Shown one piece after another: positions 25,778 through 35,500 of a stretch of DNA of 64,000 nucleotides. A model generated the notes under the pieces. It saw only the letters and a program-made list of their open reading frames with translations. It had not been told where the DNA came from and searched no databases. The DNA lies in NCBI GenBank assembly GCA_037968815.1, contig JBBKWF010000022.1, forward strand, positions 242,064 through 306,063. Reading direction: 5' to 3'. Each line of letters opens with the position of its first letter. Positions within the stretch are counted from its first letter, which is position 1. Source of the DNA: Pseudopedobacter sp037968815. Its GTDB lineage: Bacteria > Bacteroidota > Bacteroidia > Sphingobacteriales > Sphingobacteriaceae. The position numbers and the translations under genes were made by a program.

Positions 25778-26634
25778 AATTGTGTGCGGTAATAAATATC
25801 AAATAAAAAACATAAGGCAAATGCTACAGAAGCTATGCCATTCGTGGTCATAAAAGCAAAATTTACTCTGCTTAAATCGTTTGGTTTAACAAGCTGGTGC
25901 TGATAAATCAACATTCCAATAAAAACTATTAAACCAATATAATAAGGCCAACTTAAAGGCGTAAAAAACAAAGGAGCAATTACAAATACTGCCGCAAAAA
26001 CATGGAGTATATTACTCACTAATAGTGCATTCTTTTTACCTAAATAGGAGGGGATAGAGTGTAGTTTTTCTTCTCTATCAAAGTCTTCATCTTGTAAGGC
26101 ATAAATAATATCAAATCCACTAACCCAGCATAAAACAGCTAAGGAAAATAGAATTGGAAGTAAGGCAAATTCTCCAGTTACCACTAAATAAGCCCCAATT
26201 GGTGCTAATGATAAACCTAAACCTAAAACTAGATGGCACAATGCTGTAAAACGTTTGGTTACGCTATAACCCAAAACTACCAGTAAGGCAATCGGCGAAA
26301 GCATAAAACATAACTTATTGATAAAATAGGTTGCGCCAATAAATAATAAGCAGTTAATGATGGTGAAAACGAGTGCGTTTTTAGCGGTAATACGCCCTGC
26401 CGGGATATCTCTTACTTTTGTACGAGGGTTTTTAGCGTCGATATCTCTATCTAAATACCGATTAAAAGCCATAGCTGCGTTACGGGCAAATACCATACAC
26501 AACACCATTAGCAATAGTTTAAGCCATGAAAACTGTCCGCTGGTAGTATTTACTGCTAAAAAGAATCCTATAAAAGCAAAGGGCATTGCGAAAATAGTAT
26601 GCGAGAACGTAACTAATGAAAGGTATTTTTTCAT
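25774..26634 (-). CDS. UbiA-family polyprenyltransferase, probably menaquinone (MqnP-like)
   Basis: A 286-aa integral membrane prenyltransferase with about 8-9 helices. The first Asp-rich motif is NRYLDRDIDAKNPRTKVRD and the second is YALQDEDFDREEKLHSIPSYLGK. It closely resembles the UbiA subgroup of menaquinone-using bacteria that carry the futalosine pathway (MqnP). It would attach a polyprenyl tail to an aromatic quinone precursor. Whether this organism uses futalosine cannot be seen here. Order on the minus strand: engB, this gene, peptidase. Confidence 0.85.
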   Translation of the reverse strand: MKKYLSLVTFSHTIFAMPFAFIGFFLAVNTTSGQFSWLKLLLMVLCMVFARNAAMAFNRYLDRDIDAKNPRTKVRDIPAGRITAKNALVFTIINCLLFIGATYFINKLCFMLSPIALLVVLGYSVTKRFTALCHLVLGLGLSLAPIGAYLVVTGEFALLPILFSLAVLCWVSGFDIIYALQDEDFDREEKLHSIPSYLGKKNALLVSNILHVFAAVFVIAPLFFTPLSWPYYIGLIVFIGMLIYQHQLVKPNDLSRVNFAFMTTNGIASVAFALCFLFDIYYRTQL

Positions 26635-26645
26635 TCAACAAAAAA

Positions 26646-27269
26646 TTATTCAAAGGTTTTATAGTCCGGAATTTCAAAGTTTTGATTAATCTCGTCAATC
26701 AGGTTCAAAATTTCATCTTTCCCTTGTTTGTTTTCTGCGGAAGTTAAAACCATTTGAGGTACCTCTTCAAAAAATTCACCTAATGTTTTTTTAAACTGCG
26801 CCATGTGCTGTTGCGATTTCACTTGACCTTGTTTATCAGACTTTGTGAAAATTAAGAAAAATGGAATTCCTTTTTCTCCTAATGAGCAACAAAACTCTAT
26901 GTCAATTTTTTGTGGCTCTAAACGACTATCAATCAGTACAAAAACACACTGTAAACTTTCTCTTTTTTCAAGATAATGTCTGATGAATTTTGCCCACTCT
27001 AAACGATTGCTTTTTGAACTTTTAGCATAGCCGTAGCCCGGTAAATCTACAATGTACCAGTCTTTGTTTATCAAAAAGTGATTGATTAGCTGTGTTTTAC
27101 CCGGTTTTTGTGATGTTTTAGCTAAGCCTTTTACATCAACCAACATATTTATTAATGACGACTTACCAACGTTTGAACGACCGATAAAAGCGTACTCTGG
27201 CAATTGAGGTAATGGAAGTTTGCTTATTTTGGTGTTACTAACAGTAAAGTCTGCAGATTTTATGATCAT
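26646..27269 (-). CDS. engB: Ribosome biogenesis GTP-binding protein EngB/YsxC/YihA
   Basis: A 207-aa GTPase for large-subunit assembly. G1 is GRSNVGKSSLIN, G2 is a T in KPGKTQLINHF, G3 is DLPGYGYAK, G4 is TKSDK, and a C-terminal TSAENKQG serves as G5. Length is standard. A TAATTTTG -7-like element ends 4 bases before the ATG (27274-27281 on the minus strand), hinting at a very short leader, but no good -33 is seen. It is the first gene of the engB-ubiA-pepF cluster. Confidence 0.93.
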   Translation of the reverse strand: MIIKSADFTVSNTKISKLPLPQLPEYAFIGRSNVGKSSLINMLVDVKGLAKTSQKPGKTQLINHFLINKDWYIVDLPGYGYAKSSKSNRLEWAKFIRHYLEKRESLQCVFVLIDSRLEPQKIDIEFCCSLGEKGIPFFLIFTKSDKQGQVKSQQHMAQFKKTLGEFFEEVPQMVLTSAENKQGKDEILNLIDEINQNFEIPDYKTFE

Positions 27270-27359
27270 GCTTCAAAATTACAATTATTTATAGTTTACA
27301 GGTAAAATAAGTTTTTGCCTTTTAGTTGAAGATATTATCTTCGCACAAAAAATAAACAT

Positions 27360-28226
27360 ATGAAAAAGTATATTGTATTGATTTTAGCGTTTTCAGTTGT
27401 AACGAATCTTTTTGCACAGGATAAAGTAGAAGAGAAAAAAGACGGCTGGGTGAAGAAGGGAGTTTTCTCTTTTTTATTAAACCAATCTACCTTTAGTAAC
27501 TGGCAGGCAGGCGGTGAGAATAACCTATCTGGGAATCTTGGAGCAAATTATGATTTCAACTATAAAAAAGGTGATTTTAATTGGGACAATAAGATTATAG
27601 CATCTTATGGATTGGTTAAAACAGAAAATAGTGATTACACAAAGAAAACCGATGATCGCATTGAGTTTAATTCTTTAGTAGGTAAAAAGGCTGCCGGTAA
27701 TTGGTACTATTCTGGTATTTTGAATTTTAAAACACAGTTTACTAAAGGCTATAATTACACTGAAGTTGGAGGAGTTGAAACTAGAACCGTTTACACTAAC
27801 TTTTTTTCTCCAGCATATTTAAATGTAGGTCCTGGCTTACTTTGGAAAAAATCGGATGATTTGAAAGTGAATATTTCTCCAGCTTCATCAAAGTTAATTA
27901 TTGTTGATAAAGCTTTGATATTACCAAATGCTGCTTACTTTGGTGTTGAGCAAGGAGAAAGTATAAGGTACGAGCTTGGTTTTTATACTTCGGCGTATTA
28001 TAAGTTTAATATAGTTGAAAATGTTTCGGTTGAAAATATTTTGAATTTGTATTCTAATTATCTGGAAGATCCACAAAATGTAGATTTAGATTATCAATTA
28101 AATATTGTGCTGAAAGTGAATAAATACCTGTCAACTAATATTGCTTTTCAGACTATTTATGACGATAATGCTTTTACAGGTTTTCAAACTAGACAGGTGT
28201 TTGGTTTAGCGGCTAATCTTAAATAA
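27360..28226 (+). CDS. DUF3078 outer membrane beta-barrel-like protein
   Basis: A 288-aa exported protein with a signal peptide (about 1-19) and a beta-barrel-like pattern. The early segment GVFSFLLNQSTFSNWQAGGENNLSGNLGANYDFNY matches the start of DUF3078 proteins of Bacteroidota. Alternating hydrophobic strands run to an aromatic-poor end. The function of the family is unknown. It stands alone, divergent from engB, and is followed by tRNA-Leu. Confidence 0.82.
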   Translation: MKKYIVLILAFSVVTNLFAQDKVEEKKDGWVKKGVFSFLLNQSTFSNWQAGGENNLSGNLGANYDFNYKKGDFNWDNKIIASYGLVKTENSDYTKKTDDRIEFNSLVGKKAAGNWYYSGILNFKTQFTKGYNYTEVGGVETRTVYTNFFSPAYLNVGPGLLWKKSDDLKVNISPASSKLIIVDKALILPNAAYFGVEQGESIRYELGFYTSAYYKFNIVENVSVENILNLYSNYLEDPQNVDLDYQLNIVLKVNKYLSTNIAFQTIYDDNAFTGFQTRQVFGLAANLK

Positions 28227-28269
28227 AGTTTGGTTTTTTGGACTATATTTAGTCTTTAAAACCACTTTT

Positions 28270-28353
28270 ACCCAGGTGGCGGAATTGGTAGACGCACCAG
28301 CTTGAGGGGCTGGCGCCTGTATGGGTGTGGGAGTTCGAATCTCCTCTTGGGTA
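28270..28353 (+). tRNA. tRNA-Leu (anticodon GAG)
   Basis: An 84-nt class II tRNA. The acceptor ACCCAGG pairs with CTTGGGT (one G-U), with discriminator A. The D stem is GCG/CGC, the anticodon stem CCAGC/GCTGG encloses the loop TTGAGGG with anticodon GAG, the variable arm is long, and the T stem GGGAG/CTCCT encloses TTCGAAT. CCA is not encoded. Confidence 0.93.
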
Positions 28354-28357
28354 CAAA

Positions 28358-28397
28358 AGCAGATAGGAGCTTGTTTTAGCTTTTGATCTGCTGTTTT
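28358..28397 (+). terminator. Terminator of tRNA-Leu
   Basis: AGCAGAT (28358-28364) and ATCTGCT (28386-28392) form a perfect stem, with a possible inner stem of AGGAGCT/AGCTTTT type, followed by a T5 run. It lies four bases after the tRNA. Confidence 0.7.
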
Positions 28398-28509
28398 TGT
28401 ATCTACTTGATAATTAATTTTCTTAAATTATTTTATTCAAAATAGTATTATGTATTTGATAGTAACTTTAGATTATTCGGAAAAGATTACCTAATCTTAC
28501 GATTTAATA

Positions 28510-30312
28510 TTAATCAATAATTTTATAGGTATGATGAGGCGAGCTTCTTGTTATTAGGTATTTTTCTTTTAAAACAGTATTGTAGTACTTTTCGCCTTTA
28601 AATAGCTCTACTCCAGTGGGTAAGTTAGATATATTAGAGTCTATTATATAGCAATCGGAATTCTCTTTTAAATCCGAGTTGGCATATAAAAAAGAGACTT
28701 GATTTATCTTTTTACTTTCTACACTTACTTTTATTGTGCCTCCACATAGGTTTTCAATTCCAATAAAAATATACTTGGCTTCTGGAATTGTTTTAAAAAA
28801 AACACTAGAATCGTCATCAATAATTGATGCACTGTTAATATATTTAGTGCCATAATTACTCGATATATAAAACATGTTTTTTTGTGAAAAAAAGGATAAT
28901 TGCTGATTCATCAATTCAGTATCTGTAATTTTGATTTTTGCTTTATCGAAAATCATGAAAAATAACTTTACAGGTACAGACACTTTGAAAGACAGCACAG
29001 AATCAACTTTTAAGAATACACCTTTATAGGTAGAATATCCATTTGCTGGAACAAATCCCGAAAAAAGGTTATAGGTGTCATATTTTTTCACATAATTGAA
29101 CCCAGTCTGTTTTGTTTTGCTTAAAAGCTCTTCTGTACTTAAAAAATCCGTGAATTTCAAATTAGGTAGATAGGGACTTCCGTTAGTCAATAAAACAGTA
29201 GCATTTTCTTGATAAGAATCATTATTTATAATTAGGTTTTTTGCATTGTTTCCTATAATTCCTATTCTATTTTCATTAACAAGCTCGATTCGAGGAGAGT
29301 TAAAAGTAATATGATCAAAATCGAAGTTCTCTGCATCTATTACTAAGGTTTCAAAGCCGTTGTAGCTTTTCTTCAATGCTCCTCCCTCAAAAGATTGTGA
29401 GTTGAAAACCCAAGAATTTAAATAATAAGCACCATCAGATTCTAATTTTATATAAGCTCTACGCTGGGTAAGTGTGGAGACATTTGAATGCCCTGAATTA
29501 TCATCGAAAGATCCTCCATTTACAATATTAGCATTAGGCCATCCCTTTGTTAAGCTTTTAATAACAACATAATCTCTCAGTGCGTATAGATGAGTGATAT
29601 TTATGACATTCCACGCAAAGCCATAGCCATTTTCAGACATTAATATTAAACCTCTTGTGAAGTATGCTATTTGAATAATATTGAGTTTGCAATTTGTTAC
29701 ATTATTGAATACAACGCCTTGACTTAATTCAGAACTAAAATTTGTGGGTGCATTACCGGTTAGTGAAATGTCTATTTGAACATCATGTATGTTTTTAAAA
29801 TTAATAGCTGTCTTATTATTCTTACCTCTGTATATTAAATTAGACTTAACAATGAAGTTGAAACTAGACTTTATATTTAAAGTTTCTGTAAAAATATATC
29901 CATCAGCACTTGAAAACTCAAGAGTTACAACTTTGCTTCGTATAGGGTTTTTAAAGCCGACTTCGTAGATTGAGCAAAAATCGATAGCTTTCTGTATTGA
30001 TGATGTGTCATCACTAAGCCCATCACCTTTAGCGCCAAACCATCCCACACTCACAGCTCCTGTGAAATTTCTTTTAAAATATTCATTGCCAAATTTCCGA
30101 TAAATAACACCATCGCATTTAGCATCATTCATTGACTTTCCATCGAAAAAAACGGTGATTTTACTGAAAGTAAAATATTCGCCTGTGTAACTATCTAAAA
30201 CCTCTATTAAAGTGTTATTGATCCGTTTTATACTGTCATGTTGAGATTCTTGTTTTTGGTTAGGATTAAAAAAACCTAAAATTGTTGTTCCTAAAAATTG
30301 AAGTCTGTTCAT
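28510..30312 (-). CDS. Right-handed beta-helix protein with pectate-lyase-3-type N-terminal motif
   Basis: A 600-aa protein. Residues about 85-120 (VGWFGAKGDGLSDDTSSIQKAID) are the typical entry of Pectate_lyase_3/pectin-lyase-fold proteins, including many polysaccharide lyases and phage tailspikes. The following Asn-rich repeating pattern to about 370 fits helix coils. The C-terminal 230 residues are beta-rich and unassigned. The N-terminus (MNRLQFLGTTILGFF) is only weakly signal-like. It is an isolated gene next to a tRNA, and its AT-rich composition could mark recent acquisition. Substrate is unknown. Confidence 0.7.
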   Translation of the reverse strand: MNRLQFLGTTILGFFNPNQKQESQHDSIKRINNTLIEVLDSYTGEYFTFSKITVFFDGKSMNDAKCDGVIYRKFGNEYFKRNFTGAVSVGWFGAKGDGLSDDTSSIQKAIDFCSIYEVGFKNPIRSKVVTLEFSSADGYIFTETLNIKSSFNFIVKSNLIYRGKNNKTAINFKNIHDVQIDISLTGNAPTNFSSELSQGVVFNNVTNCKLNIIQIAYFTRGLILMSENGYGFAWNVINITHLYALRDYVVIKSLTKGWPNANIVNGGSFDDNSGHSNVSTLTQRRAYIKLESDGAYYLNSWVFNSQSFEGGALKKSYNGFETLVIDAENFDFDHITFNSPRIELVNENRIGIIGNNAKNLIINNDSYQENATVLLTNGSPYLPNLKFTDFLSTEELLSKTKQTGFNYVKKYDTYNLFSGFVPANGYSTYKGVFLKVDSVLSFKVSVPVKLFFMIFDKAKIKITDTELMNQQLSFFSQKNMFYISSNYGTKYINSASIIDDDSSVFFKTIPEAKYIFIGIENLCGGTIKVSVESKKINQVSFLYANSDLKENSDCYIIDSNISNLPTGVELFKGEKYYNTVLKEKYLITRSSPHHTYKIID

Positions 30313-30428
30313 TACTTTGAGTTTTCACCCCAAAGTAATGTATTAAATATTAAAATGTTGTCGGAAAATTTTGGGAATGGGTACGACTAATTTAGAATAT
30401 CATTTACATTTTTAGCTAAATGTAGTTT

Positions 30429-30785
30429 TTAAATCAAAGATTTTATCATATTCTCAAGCTCTTCCAAGTCAAAAGGTTTTGCTAAATGAGCGTCAGCACC
30501 TGCTTTCTCTGCTAAGCTTTTGATGTCATTATTAGCAGAAAAGTATATTACTGGGATATGTTTAAACTCTTCGTTTTTCTTCAAAATTCTTGTGGCTTCA
30601 ATCCCTCCAATTTCAGGAATCCAATTATCCATCAATATAGCATCCGGATTAGTTTGAGTCACTTTTTCAATAATGTCATGCGAGGTCTCTGATGTTGCAA
30701 CTTCATAGCCACATTCTGTTAAAATAATAGAACAAAGCTCTAAAATATTTACATCGTCATCAAAAATGAGTACTGTTTTTTTCAA
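30429..30785 (-). CDS. Stand-alone response regulator receiver
   Basis: A 118-aa CheY-like protein with only a receiver domain: acidic FDDD at the N-terminus, phospho-acceptor Asp in AILMDNWIPEIGG, and AKPF lysine near 100. It has no output domain. It is the last gene of the minus-strand signalling operon, 15 bp after cheB, and probably passes phosphate between kinases or acts by protein contact. Confidence 0.88.
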   Translation of the reverse strand: MKKTVLIFDDDVNILELCSIILTECGYEVATSETSHDIIEKVTQTNPDAILMDNWIPEIGGIEATRILKKNEEFKHIPVIYFSANNDIKSLAEKAGADAHLAKPFDLEELENMIKSLI

Positions 30786-30800
30786 TTAGTAAAGGTTGAA

Positions 30801-31380
30801 TTAAAAATTATTTATTAGGCCTGCCATTTCATCAACTGATGAGATATAATCTGGTTTAAATAAAGTTAACGCCTGCTTAGGCATTGTGTCTATTTCTGCA
30901 CTTAAAGGATTCTGTACAATTGTTGTTCCACTTTTTTTGTGAATGTGAAATAAACCTAAAGCACCATCATGATTTGCCCCTGAGAGTAGTATGGCAGCCA
31001 TTTTTTTCTCTATATAAATCTGCAGCGACTCTAAATGTTACGTCTATAGAAGGACGGGAATAGTTTACTTTTTCAGAATAATCTAGAGAAAATGTGTAGT
31101 CATTTTCTATCAAAACATGGTAATCCGCTGGGGCGAAATAGATGTTGCCTGCAATTATTGGATCTTTATCTTCACACTCGTAAATATTAATGGCTGTTTT
31201 TGGCTTGAAAACTTCTGTTATACTTGTATTGAGATTGTCTTTGCGATGTAGAACTATTAAAATGGCAAAGGTTATTGGAACCTTTATTTTCGGGATAAGT
31301 TCTAATAATACATTAAAAGAACCTGCGGAGCCACCAATAATCAGTAACTCTAGTTTTTTATTTAGGTCACTTTTCTCCAT
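30801..31380 (-). pseudogene. cheB: CheB-type methylesterase domain, broken by one frameshift at a homopolymer
   Basis: Two overlapping frames together give a complete CheB catalytic domain without a receiver. The upstream part (from 31380) has IIGGSAGS with S18, VLHRKDN with H45, and NIYFAPADYHV. The downstream part has ILLSGANHDGALGL with the catalytic Asp. The frame is lost in a run of seven A (minus strand; plus positions 31001-31007), and one A fewer would restore the frame. All catalytic residues are kept, so this may be a sequencing error, a phase-variable tract or a very recent mutation. CheB removes methyl esters added by CheR. The 19-bp overlap with cheR is intact. Confidence 0.8.
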
Positions 31381-32204
31381 ATCTTTTCTCTTTCAATTTG
31401 TTGATAACGTCCCTCTAACTGAGAAAACTTTATGGTTTCTTTAGAACCTAATGCAAGATAACCTAGGCTTTCTAAGCTTAAGTCAAATAATCGGAAAACT
31501 TTTTCCTGTAAATTCTTGTCGAAATAAATCAAAACATTGCGACAGAGTATGAGCTGAAACTCGTTAAAAGAACTGTCAGAAACTAAGTTATGTGTAGCGA
31601 AAATCATACGTTCTCTTAATTGATCTATAAATCTAACATGATCATAATTTGCAGTATAATAATCGCTGAAATTAGCTAACCCTCCACTATTGATGTAATT
31701 TTGAGAGTAATTCTGCATTAAATTAATAGGGTAGATTCCATGTTTGGCGGTCTCTAACACACTAGGATTAATATCAGTAGCGTAAATTATAGATTTATGA
31801 TGCAGGTTTGCTTCATGTAATAAAATAGAAAGAGAGTAAGCTTCTTCACCTGTGGAACAACCCGCTAACCATATTTTTATATGAGAGTGAACACCCAATT
31901 GTGGTATAATTTCCTCCCGTAAAGCTTTATAAAAATGTCTATCTCTAAACATTTCGGTCACATTCACCGTAACTTCCTCAACAAACCTGGCAAAGTATAA
32001 CTCATCATTAAGAATCTTATAGCGCAACTCAGCAAAACTGGTGAATTTATCTAAGCTAGCTAATCTATTAACTCTCCGTTTTATGGAAGCCTTACTATAC
32101 TCCGTAAAATCATATCCATACTTGTCTGATACATCAGTTAAAAGAGTTTCTAAGTCTTCTTCGTTAACTAGGCTATAGCTGAACATTTTATAAATATTTT
32201 TCAA
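31362..32204 (-). CDS. cheR: CheR-type protein-glutamate methyltransferase
   Basis: A 280-aa protein with an N-terminal helical CheR_N part (about 10-70) and a SAM-dependent domain: IWLAGCSTGEEAYSLSILL as the SAM motif, IYATDINPSVLETAKHGIY, and FQLILCRNVLIYFDKNLQEKV. It would methylate glutamates of a receptor or kinase. No methyl-accepting chemotaxis protein or flagellar gene is present. The natural partner here may be the CHASE3 kinase upstream (inference). It overlaps the receiver gene before it by 17 bp and cheB after it by 19 bp. Confidence 0.93.
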   Translation of the reverse strand: MKNIYKMFSYSLVNEEDLETLLTDVSDKYGYDFTEYSKASIKRRVNRLASLDKFTSFAELRYKILNDELYFARFVEEVTVNVTEMFRDRHFYKALREEIIPQLGVHSHIKIWLAGCSTGEEAYSLSILLHEANLHHKSIIYATDINPSVLETAKHGIYPINLMQNYSQNYINSGGLANFSDYYTANYDHVRFIDQLRERMIFATHNLVSDSSFNEFQLILCRNVLIYFDKNLQEKVFRLFDLSLESLGYLALGSKETIKFSQLEGRYQQIEREKIWRKVT

Positions 32205-32550
32205 TATAGCCCATTACATGGTCAATATTCACTGGTTTAGATACATAGCCATCAGCGCCTGCGGCTAAACATTTTTCTTTATCTCCAGTCATCGCTTGTG
32301 CTGTAATTGCTATTATAGGTAATTTATTTCCTGTTGATTTTAAAATCTCAATAGCCTGATAGCCGTCAATTTCAGGCATCATCATATCCATTAAAATCAA
32401 TCCAATGTTTTTATTGTTATCTAAGACTTCCTGTGCATCGTAAAAAGAAGCAGCAGTTTGGCATTGAAATTTTTTTGCCTTTAGAACCATTTTTAGTGCA
32501 AAAATGTTTCTATAATCATCATCAATAATTAATATTTCTTTCTTATTCAT
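32188..32550 (-). CDS. Stand-alone response regulator receiver
   Basis: A 120-aa receiver-only protein: IIDDDYRN at the start, phospho-acceptor Asp in LILMDMMMPEIDG, and VSKPVN with the conserved Lys. It closely resembles the C-terminal receiver of the adjacent 1188-aa kinase (LMDIMMPEMDGY, ISKPVDI), suggesting local duplication. It begins 7 bp after that kinase and overlaps cheR. Confidence 0.9.
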   Translation of the reverse strand: MNKKEILIIDDDYRNIFALKMVLKAKKFQCQTAASFYDAQEVLDNNKNIGLILMDMMMPEIDGYQAIEILKSTGNKLPIIAITAQAMTGDKEKCLAAGADGYVSKPVNIDHVMGYIEKYL

Positions 32551-32557
32551 AAAGTAA

Positions 32558-35500
32558 CTACCCTTTATATAACCATACTCTTAGTAAAGACAATAGTTGG
32601 TCAATATCCACCGGTTTAGAAATATAATCTGATGCACCCACTTTTATACATTTTTCTCGATCACCAATCATTGCCTTAGCTGTAACGGCGAAAATTGGTA
32701 AATTTTTGTACTGAGCTTTACTACGGATAGCACTTATTGTTTCATAACCATCCATTTCGGGCATCATAATATCCATCAAAATAATATCGACCTGTGGATT
32801 TTCTTCCAGTTTTTCAATGGCTTGTTTTCCATCAATAGCACTAATAACTTTCATGCCATGTTTTTCTAATGCTTTTGAAAGTGAAAATATATTGCGCACA
32901 TCATCATCAGCAATTAAAACAGTTTTATCTTTAATAACCTCAGTTAAAGTTCCCAATTTTAGGATGGACTTACCTTTCTTAGAGGCTTTATTTTCATCGA
33001 TTAAATGCAAGAATAAGCCTACTTCGTCTAATACTCTTTGGTAGGAGTGTGCTGTTTTTACGATGATAGAATCTGCATATTTCTTTATTTTAAGTTCTTC
33101 AACTTTAGAAATGTTTTTCCCGGTAAAAATTATAATAGGTAAGTTCTCTAAGCCTGGGTTTTGTCTGATAGTTTCTAGCGTATCATAAGCGGTTTCGTAA
33201 GGCACACCCATATCTAATATTACGCAGTCTACATCTTTTTGCTGTAAGGCAGTTGTACTGTCTGATACGGTGTTTTTAATTTCAGTACTGATATCAAAAT
33301 TCCCTAAAAAGTAAGATAGTGCATTTGCATGTTTATTGTTTTCTTCTATAATCAATACCTTTTGCGAGCCTTTATTTAGCGCAGCCTCAATTTTTTTAAA
33401 CACTTCTGTCATCTGTGAAATAGCGAAAGGCTTATTGATGAAATCTACTGCTCCTTTTAATAGACTTTCTTTTTTCGCCTGTAAAGAGGACATGATATGA
33501 ACAGGGATGTGCTTAGTGTTTGGATTGCTTTTCAGTTGATCCATCACCATCCAGCCATCCATAATCGGTAATTGAATATCTAATAGTATTGCTTTCGGGT
33601 TAAACTGAAGCGCAACTTGTAAGGCTAAATCTCCTCTTACAATAACAATCCCTTTATAATTGTTTTTTCTTGCAAAGCTTAATAGCGTTTTAGCAAAAAC
33701 GGTATCATCTTCTACAATTAACATTACGCTATCTCCCGGTTGAATAGAAGCTCTATCATCCTCAATCTCTTCTGGAATTATGTCAATTACATAATTAGTG
33801 TTGTCAAGCAAAACGTTCTGTAAGTCTTCTATTTTACGCTCTGTAGTGTTTGCTGTTATATCCTCATAAACAACATCTTCTTTACTGAGTGGGAAAATAG
33901 CCGTAAAGCGACTTCCTTTGCCAGGATTACTTTCAACAGTGATTGTTCCTCCTAGAAGCTTTACAAGCTCTCTACTAATAGATAAACCTAAACCAGTTCC
34001 GCCAAACTTTCTTCTTGTAGTTCCATCTGCTTGCTGAAAAGCTTCAAAAATAATTCTTTGTTTATCTTCTGCTATCCCAATTCCGGTATCGCTTACCTTG
34101 AATATGATGTTTTTGTCTTTGTGTTTGATATCTAATGTAACTCCGCCTTTTTCTGTGAATTTTATGGCGTTAGAAATTAAGTTTTTCAGGACCTGACCTA
34201 ACCTTACAAAATCGGTATCTATAACTTTAAGCTCAGTTTCGGTGTTTATATTGAATTCTATATTTTTTTCTTTTGCAGTAGGTGCAAATAAATTCTTTAA
34301 CTCGGTGGTGATGGTATTGATGGGAGTTGACTCAATATGAACATCCATTTTACCTGATTCAATTTTAGATAAATCAAGTATTTCATCTATTAATGACAAT
34401 AATCCATTTCCAGAACTTTGTATAACTTTTGCTGACTCTACCTGCTCTTCAGTTAAATTCCCTTCAGGGTTTTCTGCAGTTAAGCGAGAGAGCAAAAGGA
34501 TGGAATTTAATGGTGTCCGTAGCTCATGAGACATATTTGCTAAAAACTCTGATTTGTACTTGGTACTTAAAGCTAACTCTTCTGCTTTTTGCTGAATTTC
34601 AAGGTTCCTTTCAATGATTTCTGCATTCTTCTCTTCCAATTGTACAGAGCGCTCTTCCAATTCACCATTTGACTGTAACAGTTCTTCTTGCTGCACTCTT
34701 AATTCCTCTTCAGATGCTTGTAATTTTTGAGTTTGGGCTTCTAACTCGGCGTTAAGGTTCTCTAATTCACTATGTTGTGATTGTAGCTCTTCGGTTTGAG
34801 TTTGGGTTTCTTCTAATAAATTTTGAATATACCTTCTTGATTTTGCACTACTAATTGCAATCCCGATATTTTCTGCAATGCGAGAATGAAGCAAAATATC
34901 GATTTCTGAAAAAGTATCGTTACAACCCAATTCAATAACGCCAATTACCGTATCATCTACCATTACTGGGCAAAGCAATAAGTTGGTAAGTTTAATGGTG
35001 CTTGTACCACTACTCACTACAAAATTATCATCTAAAGTGCTTAAGTTTTGTATTTTTCCAGTCTTAAAAACTTGTCCTATTAAACCTTCTCCTTCTTCAA
35101 AAAATGGTTTCATGAAAGCTTCTTGTGCATATGCTTTCTTTAAGACTAACTTTCCATCTTCATAAAGGTATACGGCGCCATTTAAACACTGCCCATATTG
35201 TGTCATATGGTTAAGGGTTTCTTCACAAATGGTATCAACCGTTTTATTGCCTACCAATTTTTTATTCAGGTCTGCAAGCCCCATTTGCAACCACTCATTA
35301 TCATTCAGTTTTGCAAAAGATGTTTCTAAAGAGATAGCCATATTGTTTAAAGACTGGCTCAATTTGCTCAAAATACCAAGTTTGTCACTTTCAATACGGG
35401 TGCTGTAATTGCCCAAAGAAATTTGATCGGCAATTTCTTCAATCATTAAAATGCTTTCGCTGGTTTCTTTATCTTTTTTAATTAAGCTGGCTTTTAATTT

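Noticed and set aside
30801..31380. Programmed ribosomal frameshift in cheB
   Set aside because: The A7 run is slippery, but the needed shift is +1 and no stimulating stem or known precedent in CheB supports it; a homopolymer indel is simpler.
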